A stretch of DNA of 64,000 bases from Microthrixaceae bacterium. GTDB lineage: Bacteria > Actinomycetota > Acidimicrobiia > Acidimicrobiales > Poriferisodalaceae. Shown piece by piece: positions 45,506 to 54,882 of the stretch. Location: contig WTFX01000004.1 in NCBI GenBank assembly GCA_011523825.1, positions 1 to 64,000 on the forward strand, written 5' to 3'. The notes below the pieces were generated by a model that had not been told where the DNA came from, did no database searches, and saw only the letters and a list, made by a program, of their open reading frames with translations. A program made the position numbers and the translations under genes. Each line of letters starts with the position of its first letter. Within the stretch, counting starts at the first letter, position 1.

Positions 45506-46702
45506 GTGGCTAGTGGTGCGACGGCTGGTTCGGTGATCGTCGGGGGCGCACGCACGCCGATCGGCAAGTTCAACGGCGGGCTGGCCAGCCTGACCGGCGC
45601 ACAGCTCGGCGGGGTTGCCATCGAGGGAGCGCTGGAGCGGTCCGGCGTCGCGCCCGGCGATGTCGACTACGTGGTGTTGGGACAGGTGCTGCAGGCCGGT
45701 CAGGGCCAGATCACCGCCCGGCAGGCGGCGACCCACGCCGGCATCTCCATGGACGTGCCGGCCATCACCATCAACAAGGTGTGCCTGTCAGGTCTGAATG
45801 CCCTCTACATGGCAGACCAGATGATCGCGGCGGGCGACGCGGACGTAGTGGTAGCGGGCGGCATGGAGTCGATGACCAATGCGCCGTACCTGCTGCCGGA
45901 CGGCCGCAACGGCATGCGGATGGGCTCGGGCACCGTGCTCGACGCGATGATCCACGACGGCCTGTGGTGCGCCTTCGATGACGGTCACATGGGAGACGGC
46001 ACCGAGCGGGATGCCGCGAGCGCCGGCATCTCCCGCAGCGCGATGGACGAGTACTCCGCCCAGTCGCACGAACGCGCGGCGGCTGCACAGAAGGACGGCC
46101 GTTTCGATGACGAGATCGTGGCCGTCAGCATCCCTCAGCGCCGCGGCGATCCGCTGACGGTGCTCGACGATGAGGGCATCCGGCCCGGCACGACTCCCGA
46201 GAGCCTGTCCGGTCTGCGGCCCGCGTTCGCCGCCGACGGGGTTGTCACGGCAGGCAACGCGTCCCAGATCTCCGACGGCGGCTGCGCGCTGATCGTCATG
46301 TCGCCTGAAGCGGCTGCCGAGCGCGGCATCGAGCCGCTGGCTGAAGTTGTCTCGTACGGCATGGTGGCGGGGCCGGACACCTGCCTGCTGCACCAACCGT
46401 CCAATGCGATCCGCCGTGCGCTGCAACGCACCGATCTGGATGTCGAGGACCTGTCGCTGTTCGAGATCAATGAGGCGTTCGCGGCGGTAGCCGTGGCTTC
46501 GACCGAGGATCTGGGCGTGTCACCGGAGATCGTGAATCCGAACGGCGGTGCGGTGGCGCTCGGCCATCCCATCGGCATGTCGGGCGCCCGCTTGGCGCTC
46601 ACGCTCGCCAGCGAGCTGCGCCGCAGGGGCGGCGGACTCGGGGCGGCGGCGCTGTGCGGGGGCGGCGGCCAAGGCGACGCCGTGGTTCTGCGCGTCGCGT
46701 AG
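45506..46702 (+). CDS. Acetyl-CoA C-acetyltransferase (thiolase)
   Basis: 398 residues from the GTG at 45506, which has GAGGGGG five bases upstream. Catalytic Cys93 (NKVCLSGLNA), GGMESMTNAPYLL, the His in NGGAVALGHPIGMSGAR and the second Cys in ALCGGGGQGDA are present. It condenses two acetyl-CoA to acetoacetyl-CoA, the entry to the ethylmalonyl-CoA pathway, consistent with its head-to-head position with ccr; a degradative role is possible. Confidence 0.93.
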   Translation: MASGATAGSVIVGGARTPIGKFNGGLASLTGAQLGGVAIEGALERSGVAPGDVDYVVLGQVLQAGQGQITARQAATHAGISMDVPAITINKVCLSGLNALYMADQMIAAGDADVVVAGGMESMTNAPYLLPDGRNGMRMGSGTVLDAMIHDGLWCAFDDGHMGDGTERDAASAGISRSAMDEYSAQSHERAAAAQKDGRFDDEIVAVSIPQRRGDPLTVLDDEGIRPGTTPESLSGLRPAFAADGVVTAGNASQISDGGCALIVMSPEAAAERGIEPLAEVVSYGMVAGPDTCLLHQPSNAIRRALQRTDLDVEDLSLFEINEAFAAVAVASTEDLGVSPEIVNPNGGAVALGHPIGMSGARLALTLASELRRRGGGLGAAALCGGGGQGDAVVLRVA

Positions 46703-46769
46703 CCGTTCGGTCCCATCACTCTCGCCTCACGAACGGCTCCGAACGGCAACGGCAACGGCGCGAGCCGGA

Positions 46770-47183
46770 TCACGCCGCTTCGGGTCGGGCGAGCACTTCG
46801 GTGGCAACGCAGAGCGGCCAGAGAGCAGCATGCACGGCATCGCCAATTGCGACAGCGTCGATGGCGGGCACCTCCAGGTAGATGCGGCTCGCTCCGAGCA
46901 GCTCGGTCAACCGTGCGAACGGAGCCGGGTCGACCAGCATCGCTCCCACGACGGCCGCCGGTGCGGTGGCGATCGCCAGCAGCGCACCGCATGGATCCAC
47001 GAACACCGCAGCGACGCCATGCGGCGACGCGCCGGCACTCAGGCACAGTGCTCTGGCGTGGCACGGGCCTGCCACCATCACACGCTCGGCTGGCGCTGGG
47101 CGGAACACTGCAACCGGCAAGTCGTGCGGCGGTGGACCGGCTGCGCGGTCAGTTGTCCGGTCGTGGGGATCGAAGGCAGCCAT
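46770..47183 (-). CDS. Hypothetical protein downstream of recR
   Basis: 137 residues from ATG 47183; AAGGAG lies six bases before it, which is strong support for the start. It has a basic/acidic N-terminus (DPHDRTTDRAAG), then a compact alpha/beta stretch with VMVAGPCHARALCLSAG, VAAVFVDPCGALLAIA and RIYLEVPAIDAVA. Three to four cysteines but no clear metal motif. Family not recognised. It follows recR after about 90 bases on the same strand. Confidence 0.6.
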   Translation of the reverse strand: MAAFDPHDRTTDRAAGPPPHDLPVAVFRPAPAERVMVAGPCHARALCLSAGASPHGVAAVFVDPCGALLAIATAPAAVVGAMLVDPAPFARLTELLGASRIYLEVPAIDAVAIGDAVHAALWPLCVATEVLARPEAA

Positions 47184-47275
47184 GGCACTCCTTGCGAGTG
47201 CAGGCCGCTCAGGAAGTGCCGGCCGGACCGTAGGCAGCCGCAGCGGACCCGTCCAGCGATTTAGAGACTCGGCAG

Positions 47276-47872
47276 CTAGGGCGTGAGGGTGCGGCGGTTG
47301 CGGAGGGCCCGTTCGAGGGTGAGCTCGTCGGCGTATTCGAGGTCGCCGCCGACGGGCAGGCCGCTGGCGAGGCGAGTCACCTGCACGCCCAGCGGTTCGA
47401 GCTGGCGGGCGAGATACATGGCGGTCGTGTCGCCCTCGATGTTCGGGTTCGTGCAAACGATCAGCTCAGCGACCGACTCGCTGTCGAGACGTGCGAGCAG
47501 CTCGCGGATGCGCAGCTGCTCGGGCCCCACGCCCTCGAGCGGGTTCAGCGCGCCGCCAAGCACGTGATAGCGCCCCCGGAAGCCCGCTTTCTCCATGGCC
47601 ACCACGTCCCGCGGCTCCTCCACCACGCAGATCATCCCGTTGGCCCGGGCCGGGTCAGCACACGTGGGGCAGGGATCGGTCTCGCTGAGGTTCCAGCACT
47701 GGCTGCAGAAGCCGACCCGGTCCTTGGCTGCGGTGATGGCTGCAGCGAGACGGTGAGCGTCGGCAGCCGGCCGTTTCAGCAGCCAGAACGTGATGCGCTG
47801 GGCGCCCTTGGGGCCGATGCCGGGCAGGCGGCTGAGTTCGTCGATCAGGTCTTCGACGGCGTCGTCGTACAC
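47276..47872 (-). CDS. recR: Recombination protein RecR
   Basis: 198 residues, GTG. It shows the N-terminal helix-hairpin-helix ([20 protein letters not shown]), the zinc finger with CSQC and CPTC, and a Toprim domain ([29 protein letters not shown]). With RecF/RecO it loads RecA at single-strand gaps. It follows dnaX by 34 bases, the usual pairing. Confidence 0.96.
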   Translation of the reverse strand: MYDDAVEDLIDELSRLPGIGPKGAQRITFWLLKRPAADAHRLAAAITAAKDRVGFCSQCWNLSETDPCPTCADPARANGMICVVEEPRDVVAMEKAGFRGRYHVLGGALNPLEGVGPEQLRIRELLARLDSESVAELIVCTNPNIEGDTTAMYLARQLEPLGVQVTRLASGLPVGGDLEYADELTLERALRNRRTLTP

Positions 47873-47906
47873 GTCAGCCCCCGCCGCTGGTGGTCAGTCA
47901 AGGCTC

Positions 47907-49688
47907 TCAGGTCGCACCTTCATCGTCGCGGACCACGACCGATCCGGGGAAGTGGTCCACTATCCGCTGCACCTTGTCCTCCGGAGACGAGGCGGGCGCG
48001 GCGTCCTGTGAGAGCGTCGACGCGGCGGGGCCTGCGGTTTCGGGCGCGATGTCCTCGGCCGGCCCGGCTGGGGACGGCGGCACCTCGTCGGCGACCGTTG
48101 AGGACCGGCCGGATTCGCCTGTCGTGTCGCTCACCTCGAGGCGGACGGTTTGATCGAGCAGTGCTGACAGGATCGCATCCACCTCGTTGCTGCGGCGCCG
48201 GGCGTTAGCGAGCGGCACGCCTTCGCTCAGCCGAACCGTCACCACATTGCGCTCATGAGTGAGGACGGCTGCGTCGCGGAACAGGCCCTTGGCGACTGGA
48301 CGCAACTTCTCAACCACCTGCGACTCCCAGATGCGCTGCAGGTCCTCGGCTGTCATGGCCATTGGGGCTTCGGCGGGCGCTGCCGAGGGCCTGTCTGTCG
48401 ATTCCGGCTGCGGTGCCTCTGCCGGGGCCGACACTGGCGGCGCAGGCGTCGCTGCGGGAGTGGGGGGTGCGGGCGGCGGAGGCTGCGGGGCGGCGGCCGG
48501 GGCATCGAGCGAGGGAGGAGCCGTGGTTGCGGCCATGGCCGCGCGGGCGGCAGCGGGACCGCCAGCGGGGGGCGCTGGAGCGTCCGCCCCGCCACGGGCG
48601 GGTGCAGCAGTGGACGGCACAGCGTCAGCCGCACCCGCGTCGAGCAGATCATCCGCGAGGAGGCCCACCAAGGCCGTCTCCAAGGTCAGGCGACGATCGG
48701 CTGATTGGGGCATCTGCGCCAGTGCGGTGCCGAGGGCCTCGAGCGCCCGCACGTTGGCACGACGACCCATCGCATCGCTCAGCTCCCGCGCCGAGGAGAT
48801 GTCGGCCGGTGGCAGTTCAGCGGGCTCGACGCCCGCGCCCACCAGGAACATGTCACGCAGGCGCCGCGCGGTGCGCTCGGCCAGATCGCGAGCGTCAACA
48901 CCCGCGGCGGTGGCCTCGGCGATGGCGATGAGCGTCGCCGCCAGGTCGGCACGCGCCAAGGCCTGCACCAGCGCGTTCACGTCGGTGCGGTCGTCGGGAA
49001 TGCCTCCGGCCGCCAGCACCGTGTCGAGCGCCGAGAGCGCATCACGCACCGACCCGGCACCGCGTTCGGTCACATAGTCGACTACGGCATCATCAACCGG
49101 CGTCCCGGCGGCCTCGGCGACGGCTCGCACATGCGGCGCCATCTCGTCCGCGCCCACCAGCGACAGCTCGAACTGCTGGGTGCGGCTGCGGATGGTGGGC
49201 AGCACCTTGTTCGGATCGGTGGTGGCCAGGATGAACACCACGTGGGATGGCGGTTCCTCCAAGGTCTTGAGCAGCGCATTGGACGCCGCCGCAGAGAGCA
49301 TGTGCACCTCGTCGAGCAGGTACACCTTCCGACGCCCGGAGCTGACCAAGGCCGCCTTCTCGGTCATGTCGCGGATGTGGTTGACCGAGTTGTTGGACGC
49401 CGCGTCGAGCTCGATCAGGTCCATCGACGTGCCCGCCGTCACAGACTGGCAGCGCTCGCATTTATCGCACGGCTCGCCGTCGTCGCCGAGCGCATCGCAA
49501 TTCAACGCCTTCGCCAGAATGCGTGCCGTCGAGGTCTTGCCGGTGCCGCGGGGGCCGCTGAGCAGGTACGCATGGCCGACTCGGTCCTCTGCCACAGCAT
49601 TGCGCAGGGCACGGACCAGGTGCGGCTGTCCGACCACCTCCGCGAATCTCTGCGGCCTGAACCTCCGGTAGAGCGACTGATGCTGCAT
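47907..49688 (-). CDS. dnaX: DNA polymerase III subunit gamma/tau
   Basis: 593 residues. AAA+ clamp-loader motor: LLSGPRGTGKTSTARILAKALNC, zinc module with four Cys (around CDALGDDGEPCDKCERC), YLLDEVHMLS, and SRTQQFELS. From about residue 360 a Pro/Ala-rich linker about 90 residues long precedes a C-terminal domain, as in actinobacterial tau. No programmed frameshift heptamer was noticed. Confidence 0.96.
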   Translation of the reverse strand: MQHQSLYRRFRPQRFAEVVGQPHLVRALRNAVAEDRVGHAYLLSGPRGTGKTSTARILAKALNCDALGDDGEPCDKCERCQSVTAGTSMDLIELDAASNNSVNHIRDMTEKAALVSSGRRKVYLLDEVHMLSAAASNALLKTLEEPPSHVVFILATTDPNKVLPTIRSRTQQFELSLVGADEMAPHVRAVAEAAGTPVDDAVVDYVTERGAGSVRDALSALDTVLAAGGIPDDRTDVNALVQALARADLAATLIAIAEATAAGVDARDLAERTARRLRDMFLVGAGVEPAELPPADISSARELSDAMGRRANVRALEALGTALAQMPQSADRRLTLETALVGLLADDLLDAGAADAVPSTAAPARGGADAPAPPAGGPAAARAAMAATTAPPSLDAPAAAPQPPPPAPPTPAATPAPPVSAPAEAPQPESTDRPSAAPAEAPMAMTAEDLQRIWESQVVEKLRPVAKGLFRDAAVLTHERNVVTVRLSEGVPLANARRRSNEVDAILSALLDQTVRLEVSDTTGESGRSSTVADEVPPSPAGPAEDIAPETAGPAASTLSQDAAPASSPEDKVQRIVDHFPGSVVVRDDEGAT

Positions 49689-49744
49689 CCCGCGGCGATC
49701 CTAACTGTGACAGTTTGGGCGGCTCTGCGGTTAGCGTTTGGCGT

Positions 49745-49880
49745 GTGTCGCCGTCTGACGTGGCGGCCGGGTCCTGTGCGACGGCGACCCGTGAACCGAG
49801 TCAGGGCCGGGAGGCAGCAGCTCTCAGCGGACCTCGTTGTGTGCCGCAGATCGCCTGGCCGCCTCGCCAGACGGCGACAC
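49745..49880 (+). ncRNA. ffs: Signal recognition particle RNA (4.5S type)
   Basis: The conserved domain IV core GGGCCGGGAGGCAGCAGC lies at 49804-49821. Flanking arms 49745-49768 and 49857-49880 are complementary with only two mismatches in 24, giving the expected long hairpin; the exact mature ends may lie inside this stem. Placement beside dnaX and a tRNA-Ser is common in actinobacteria. It is the RNA scaffold for Ffh in membrane targeting. Confidence 0.88.
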
Positions 49881-49895
49881 CGCCCTCATCTCCGT

Positions 49896-49940
49896 CTCGC
49901 CGGAGGCGAGGCGCCTTCGCGGGATCGCCACGCGATCCCG
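49896..49940 (+). terminator. Hairpins after SRP RNA
   Basis: CTCGCC/GGCGAG (49896-49910) and CGGGATCGC/GCGATCCCG (49920-49940, three-base loop) follow the SRP RNA and precede tRNA-Ser. There is only a weak T-rich tail (ATTGAT), so this is a terminator or processing site. Confidence 0.5.
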
Positions 49941-49949
49941 GATTGATAC

Positions 49950-50038
49950 GGAGAGTTGCCAGAGTGGACGAATGGGCTCGCTTGGAAAGCGTGTGAGGCT
50001 TTCATCGGCCTCCGTGGGTTCGAATCCCACACTCTCCG
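49950..50038 (+). tRNA. tRNA-Ser (anticodon GGA)
   Basis: 89 bases with acceptor GGAGAGT/ACTCTCC, discriminator G, a long variable arm (GAGGCTTTCATCGGCCTC) and T arm GTGGG-TTCGAAT-CCCAC. The anticodon loop TTGGAAA puts GGA at 49984-49986, reading UCC/UCU. The anticodon stem CTCGC/GCGTG has one T-T mismatch. The accessory island begins directly after it, so its 3' end is a candidate integration site. Confidence 0.95.
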
Positions 50039-50520
50039 CTCCGTGAAATCTGGAAGATAGCCTCTGACCAGCAGTTTTACTAGCAATCGGGGCGGTTGAC
50101 ATACGACGGCATATCAGTTTCCTGCCGCAGATGCCTGATCGAGCGACCCTGAACATCCCTCATCGTCGACTGCCAGCATGCACATCGAGGTTCATTTCGT
50201 AGCGTGTCGGACGCCACGAAGTCACCAGCACACAGGTGAGCCCACGCGCGGACGCGCTGCGGTATCGCCCCGATGGCACTTCGGCGGCGGCGGGAGATTG
50301 CGTCTCGCAAGCACAAGACACGGGCACAGTCGGCATCTAGACCGGCTCAACTCGTGGAGCTGCTGAAAAATGCACCGATTCGCGCTGGTTCGTGCGCGAT
50401 CATGGCAGGGTCCGCTGTCGGTCATTCGTGCCGGTGTGGGGCGGCGGGCGTTCTGGCGGGAGTGGGGTCAGATGCGGGGTTCGCCTCGCTCCATGAGTTG
50501 ACCCTTGGTGATGGATCGAG
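50039..50520. other. Gene-free stretch at the island's left edge
   Basis: 482 bases without a convincing gene. Short frames exist on both strands but lack ribosome sites and coding character. It contains TTGACA at 50096-50101 without a good -10 partner. A possible left attachment region, but no duplicate of the tRNA-Ser 3' end was seen elsewhere in the window. Confidence 0.4.
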
Positions 50521-52497
50521 ATGATGACGATGCAGGTACGACGAGTAGGCGCAGATGCCTTCATGGTGGGATTGGAGACGCAGGCGCAGGATGCGCTGTA
50601 CGTGAACAGGTACACGCCTCGCCTCCTGCACGAGCTGCCGGCCGTGTATGTGTCGCGGCGCTCTGCGCCTGAACAGCCAGGGACGTTTGCGGCCGACGCA
50701 GGGTTGCTGCCAGTCCACTACACGATGGACAAATGGAGCTTCCTGCCCGAGTTCCACGGGAGCTGGATCGAGCAACCTTGGCGGGAACCACGCGGCAGCG
50801 GACTGCTGCTGCCCAAGGATGTCGCTGACGATCTTTCCTTTCAGCGCGCGTTGCCAGTGAAGCTGCTGATCGACCCCGAAGACCTGCAGGTATCACCCAT
50901 CGGCAACGAGCTGCGGCGCGCAGCAAGGCATGTGCTCGCCTGCGCTCAACCCGAAGAACTGATGAGAGTCGGCCTGCACTGGGCCTTCGCCTGCGAAGTC
51001 GCCCATCGCCCGTGGGCTCAAGCGGGGGCAGTCCACGATTTCCACAGCGTGACCGCGCCCGAGCCGGACCGCCATTGGCTGCGCAACAGAGCAGAACGAC
51101 TGGTGGTGCCTCAGATGGCACGAGTCATCGCGATCGACGCAGCATGCAGGCAAGGTGGCGCGGCGGCCAGCCCCGACGGTCCGCTGTCGTTCAACCCTGC
51201 CGTCCGCCATCGCATTGCTGCGTTCTTGCCGAGCGTCGTTGGCGGGCAGCCGCCGTCCCATGCCGAGATGCGCACGGCAATCTGGCTGCTGTCTCTCGGC
51301 TCGCCATTCGAGATCGAAGCCGACGGCGGCCCCTCCATGTTGATGGCGTACGCATTCGGGACGCGCAGCGTCGGCGAGCCTCACCTGTCTCCGAGCGACT
51401 GGGTCGAATTGGTGAGCCTTCGCGACGACCACCGTCACGGAAGCTGGGGACCCGGCCAAGCCCCGTCAGACCTGCAAGCCGAGTTGCTGACTGCTTCGGG
51501 CTTGGACCTTCGGCGGGTTGCCATGGTGTCCACATGGATGCTGCACACCATGGTCCAGTCACAGCACACGGGAAATCAACTGTGGACGCTGCCAGCCTTC
51601 GCGGCACGCATCATTCACGACCACGGAGGTTCAGCACAGCCCGAGCTTGACTTCATGGCTGCACATATCGTCACCTCGGCAGAAGCGATGCTGGAAGAAC
51701 TGAGCATCGACGATGACGCAGAAGCATCGCCGAGCGATGCCATCGCGCGCCGGCGACAAATCGAGCAGTCGTGTGTTCGGCGGCCGTTCATCCAATTCGA
51801 TGATGGCTCGATCATCCCTGTCGGTCTGGCTGATGTCTCCTACCGAACGATCGAGCTGTGCCAAGAGCCGCACAACGGCCAGACCGAGAAGCCCGAAAAG
51901 CGCAGACAGCGGATCGGAGGGCTCCTAGGGCACTGCTTCGAAGCCAAGGTCAAGGATCTGTGCCACAGCATCGGAAACCGGCACTTCGTGATCGGCAGTG
52001 ACATCATCAACGAGGTCATCGACAATGAAGTCGGCAAGGACGCAAAGCGCGGCGACGACGTCATCATCGGAGAGCTGAACGGCGACTACTTGGTGGTCGA
52101 AGCGACAAAGCGAAACCTGCGCCTCGGCATCCGCTACGCCGAAGACCAGCCACTGGAAGAATGGGCCGCCGAACACCGCGGCAAGCACCAGCAAGCGCTC
52201 ACAACGGCTCGCCACATCGTGCAGATCACGACCAAAGGCAGGTTCCCGGCGCCTCGAAGCGTCACTACGCTCGTCGTGGGCGATCTGGTCCTGCCCCAGA
52301 ATGTCGCCTTGAGCGTCCTGCTCAACAGAGGATCAGATGAGCCGAACCCGCCGTTCCTGTGCAGCCTGACCGAATTCGAGCAACTCGTCGAACTCGGACG
52401 GCAGGGACATAGCGTCCCTCTGATGGTCCGTTCTTGGCAGAACGCCGGCACCGACGAATCCTTGACCGTGTTCCTGCAGAACTACCCGCTGCGCTGA
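50521..52497 (+). CDS. Large hypothetical protein, possible PD-(D/E)XK-like C-terminus
   Basis: 658 residues (ATG codons at 50521, 50524 and 50530 are all usable). Not recognised as a whole. Residues 1-460 are mixed alpha/beta with many Trp/His and helical stretches (MRTAIWLLSLGSPFEIEADG). Residues about 465-600 look like a restriction-endonuclease fold: Glu474 in LGHCFEAKVKDL, a predicted loop, Asp512-Asp513 in KRGDDVIIGELNGDYL, then Glu527 in VVEATKRN. The E-x-K element would read E-A-T with Lys530 one place late, so catalysis is uncertain. First gene of the island after tRNA-Ser. It could be a defence or host-interaction factor; this is inference. Confidence 0.6.
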   Translation: MMTMQVRRVGADAFMVGLETQAQDALYVNRYTPRLLHELPAVYVSRRSAPEQPGTFAADAGLLPVHYTMDKWSFLPEFHGSWIEQPWREPRGSGLLLPKDVADDLSFQRALPVKLLIDPEDLQVSPIGNELRRAARHVLACAQPEELMRVGLHWAFACEVAHRPWAQAGAVHDFHSVTAPEPDRHWLRNRAERLVVPQMARVIAIDAACRQGGAAASPDGPLSFNPAVRHRIAAFLPSVVGGQPPSHAEMRTAIWLLSLGSPFEIEADGGPSMLMAYAFGTRSVGEPHLSPSDWVELVSLRDDHRHGSWGPGQAPSDLQAELLTASGLDLRRVAMVSTWMLHTMVQSQHTGNQLWTLPAFAARIIHDHGGSAQPELDFMAAHIVTSAEAMLEELSIDDDAEASPSDAIARRRQIEQSCVRRPFIQFDDGSIIPVGLADVSYRTIELCQEPHNGQTEKPEKRRQRIGGLLGHCFEAKVKDLCHSIGNRHFVIGSDIINEVIDNEVGKDAKRGDDVIIGELNGDYLVVEATKRNLRLGIRYAEDQPLEEWAAEHRGKHQQALTTARHIVQITTKGRFPAPRSVTTLVVGDLVLPQNVALSVLLNRGSDEPNPPFLCSLTEFEQLVELGRQGHSVPLMVRSWQNAGTDESLTVFLQNYPLR

Positions 52498-52976
52498 TGC
52501 GATGAGGGGCGTGAGGCAGTCCGGATGACGGAGCAATCCCAGCAATCGCGGATATCCGGATCACGAAATCTGCGGACCAGCGCATGCCTCGCACAGACGA
52601 TCGTCCAGCCAATCCAGCCAAGGGACGAACCATGCTCGACCTTGTACGACCAGTGCCTAGTGCCGACCGCGCCGGGCCTGACCACCAGGTCGCTTCGAGG
52701 CTCGACATTTGACGGCGGAGGATTCGGACTCTGGTCGAACTCGGCTTGGTGCTCGGCACACATCGCGTTCCACGAGTAGTCGGAGCTGGAGACATTGAAG
52801 GCCCACACGGTGTTGTTGTGGCTGTAGGTGCGCCATCCGTCGAGCCACACAGCGACCAGCCGGCCTATGGCCAACGCAACGGCAAGCCCATAGGCGCACA
52901 GGGTGATGGTGGCAGGAGTCCAGCCCCACGCTGACTGCTCGACCACTCTGACAACTTCGACCGCTTCGGCTTTCAC
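52482..52976 (-). CDS. Hypothetical single-span membrane protein
   Basis: 164 residues from GTG 52976 (a TTG three codons earlier is possible). One clear span at about residues 20-45 (TPATITLCAYGLAVALAIGRLVAVWL), then a soluble Trp-rich domain (WAFNVSSSDYSWNAMCAEHQ, IGWTIVCARHALVRRF). It overlaps the 3' end of the preceding plus-strand gene by 16 bases tail to tail. Family not recognised; no strong ribosome site, so moderate confidence. Confidence 0.45.
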   Translation of the reverse strand: MKAEAVEVVRVVEQSAWGWTPATITLCAYGLAVALAIGRLVAVWLDGWRTYSHNNTVWAFNVSSSDYSWNAMCAEHQAEFDQSPNPPPSNVEPRSDLVVRPGAVGTRHWSYKVEHGSSLGWIGWTIVCARHALVRRFRDPDIRDCWDCSVIRTASRPSSHQRSG

Positions 52977-53294
52977 GGGGTTCAAGTGTGTCGCACCGCG
53001 TGGTCAGCGGACTGCTGCGGTGGGCGTGTCGCCGTTTGCGCGCGACGCGCACGCTCACCGAGATTCGGTGCTCCGTGCGCCCCTGACTTGGGGCGCGCCT
53101 GACGGCCCTGCGGGACGCCATGACGGTCTGTCAAACGTGCGCAGGTTGTGCCGCTGCCGGAGGCTTCTGGTCAAAGGTGGTCAAAGCGGGAGCATTGTTG
53201 GTCGAGTCAGGACCACGGTCCCCGATCGCCATGGCCACTCGGCCCGCGCGATGACGCCAGGCTGCCGATGCATCCGAACCACAGGAGGCATCGC
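52977..53294. other. Intergenic stretch before the beta-helix gene
   Basis: About 320 bases between divergent genes. No RNA gene or coding frame is convincing; it presumably carries both promoters. The only clear signal is AGGAGG at 53282-53287, the ribosome site of the next gene. Confidence 0.4.
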
Positions 53295-54308
53295 ATGACC
53301 GCAGCCGAGAGCGAGCGGCTGAGTTGGCTCGATTCGCCTCAGCGGTACGCCGTTTCCTACGATCCGGACGGCGGCGGTGTCACTGTCGACTGCTCAGAGG
53401 ACGAGTTCGACATCGTGCTCATGGAGCCGCCGCCTGTCAGAGAACTGCGGATCGTGGTTCGCCGCCGGCTGTCGCTGCGAGGCGAGACGCGCATCAGCCG
53501 GGTGCGTCAGTGCCGGCTGAGTCTGATCGCCGATAACGCGACCGCAACCGGGAGCGACGTCGAGTCCCGCTTCACGGCTATCAGATGCTCGGTGCGGCCT
53601 TCGGCTCCGCGGAGCCACAGCCACGAGCTGAGAGTGTCAGGTTCACAGCATGTCGAAGTCAGCGGCGGCAACTGGCATCTCGACGCGCATCCGGGAACCT
53701 TGGACAAGGACCACGGCCTCACTCTCATCGTCGACAACCGGGATGAGTTCCTGCGAATCAGCAGCGCTGCACGCTTGGTCGCTCTCTACAGCTACGGGAA
53801 CCACGAGTTCGATCTGAGCGAACCCCGCGAAGCAATCGCCGGCACTGACGAATCAGACGACGCTGGCTCGCTGCCTTCGGCCGATGAGTACGAGGTGCGA
53901 GGACCGGTCAACGTCTTCGCCGAAGCAGGCATCACGACACTGCGCCAGCCCATCGAAGGAATCGAAGTGCAAGGCCGAGGCAAGCTCCGAACCCTCGGGA
54001 CCATCACTCGATGCCACATCAACATGCTCGGCAGCCTCGAAGCGCACAACAGGATCGTGCACTCCGACATCCTCCTCGGAGGCGACCTCGAAGCTGACGG
54101 CCCAATCGTGCTCAGCGACCAGACGATCAAATGCCACCACGCCACGTTCCGCGGCGGGCTCGAGACCGCAGGCGACACCTACTGCGAGACGCTCGACGTC
54201 CAAGGCCACATCACCAGCGCAGGGCTCATCATGGCAAACGACCTGCGCTGCAAAGGCACCCTGAAGGCCGAACGGCTTGCAGTCCTCGGCAGCATCGAAG
54301 TCGGCTGA
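53295..54308 (+). CDS. Hypothetical protein with bactofilin-like beta-helix C-terminus
   Basis: 337 residues; AGGAGG seven bases before ATG 53295 fixes the start. Residues 1-190 are beta-rich and unrecognised (VRELRIVVRRRLSLRG, LTLIVDNRDEFLRIS). From about residue 205 there is a regular succession of short strands with Gly turns (IEVQGRGKLRTLGTIT, LGSLEAHNRIVHSDILLG, GDLEADGPIVLSD, LDVQGHITSAGLIMANDL, KGTLKAERLAVLGSIEVG), as in bactofilins and related right-handed beta-helices. It has no signal peptide. It may polymerise or act as a scaffold; this is inferred from repeat periodicity only. Confidence 0.65.
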   Translation: MTAAESERLSWLDSPQRYAVSYDPDGGGVTVDCSEDEFDIVLMEPPPVRELRIVVRRRLSLRGETRISRVRQCRLSLIADNATATGSDVESRFTAIRCSVRPSAPRSHSHELRVSGSQHVEVSGGNWHLDAHPGTLDKDHGLTLIVDNRDEFLRISSAARLVALYSYGNHEFDLSEPREAIAGTDESDDAGSLPSADEYEVRGPVNVFAEAGITTLRQPIEGIEVQGRGKLRTLGTITRCHINMLGSLEAHNRIVHSDILLGGDLEADGPIVLSDQTIKCHHATFRGGLETAGDTYCETLDVQGHITSAGLIMANDLRCKGTLKAERLAVLGSIEVG

Positions 54309-54441
54309 CTGGCCAACGAGGTGCCAGACGCTCAGAATGCATGAGCGCCGCTCCCAGACCCGCGGGCAGGAGCCCGCCATGCCCGACCGAGTCGCCGGTC
54401 AAGAAACTGTCGGCTGGCCGACTGCGCCCAGCACCAGCCGG

Positions 54442-54882
54442 CTAGCCGCTGTCGGCGCCGCCTTGCTGTTCTTTGCGCGTCCGTTCGTCGCGTAGTTCCT
54501 TGAGCCGCTCGGCCAGCTTGTCGTGTGCTTCCCGTTCACCGGCGTCGAGTGCCATCGAGGCGGCGGCGATCTCAGCTTCGCCGAGATGCCCCAAGATCAC
54601 TGAGAGCGTTCGCTTCTCTTGCTTAAGTTGTTCCTCCAGTCCTTCTGCCTTCAGATGCGCCTGTTCTCGGTCGTCGAACAGCATCGCTAGCGACAGACTC
54701 AAATGGATGTCTTCGCTCTCGCACTTGACTTGCGCATTGCACAGACCGTCAGCATCAGTAGGCGGCAGCATCAGCGACAGCACCTGGGTGATGTTCCCGT
54801 CGCTCGCCACCGCAACCGGAATCCACCCACCTACCGGATAACCGTCCTTGCGTTCCGCCGGCGTGCGCTTCTTCTTGGCCAT
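54442..54882 (-). CDS. Small hypothetical protein with coiled coil
   Basis: 146 residues. Basic N-terminus (MAKKKRTPAERKDGYP), a short beta segment (GGWIPVAVASDGNITQVLSLML), then a long charged helix from about residue 68 (LFDDREQAHLKAEGLEEQLKQE and LAERLKELRDERTRKEQ) that should form a coiled coil. Convergent with the beta-helix gene; the gap holds a short GCGGGC/GCCCGC hairpin. Function unknown. Confidence 0.6.
   Translation of the reverse strand: MAKKKRTPAERKDGYPVGGWIPVAVASDGNITQVLSLMLPPTDADGLCNAQVKCESEDIHLSLSLAMLFDDREQAHLKAEGLEEQLKQEKRTLSVILGHLGEAEIAAASMALDAGEREAHDKLAERLKELRDERTRKEQQGGADSG

Noticed and set aside
50080..50366. Short overlapping frames just after tRNA-Ser as an integrase remnant
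   Set aside because: No recombinase motif could be seen in any frame.
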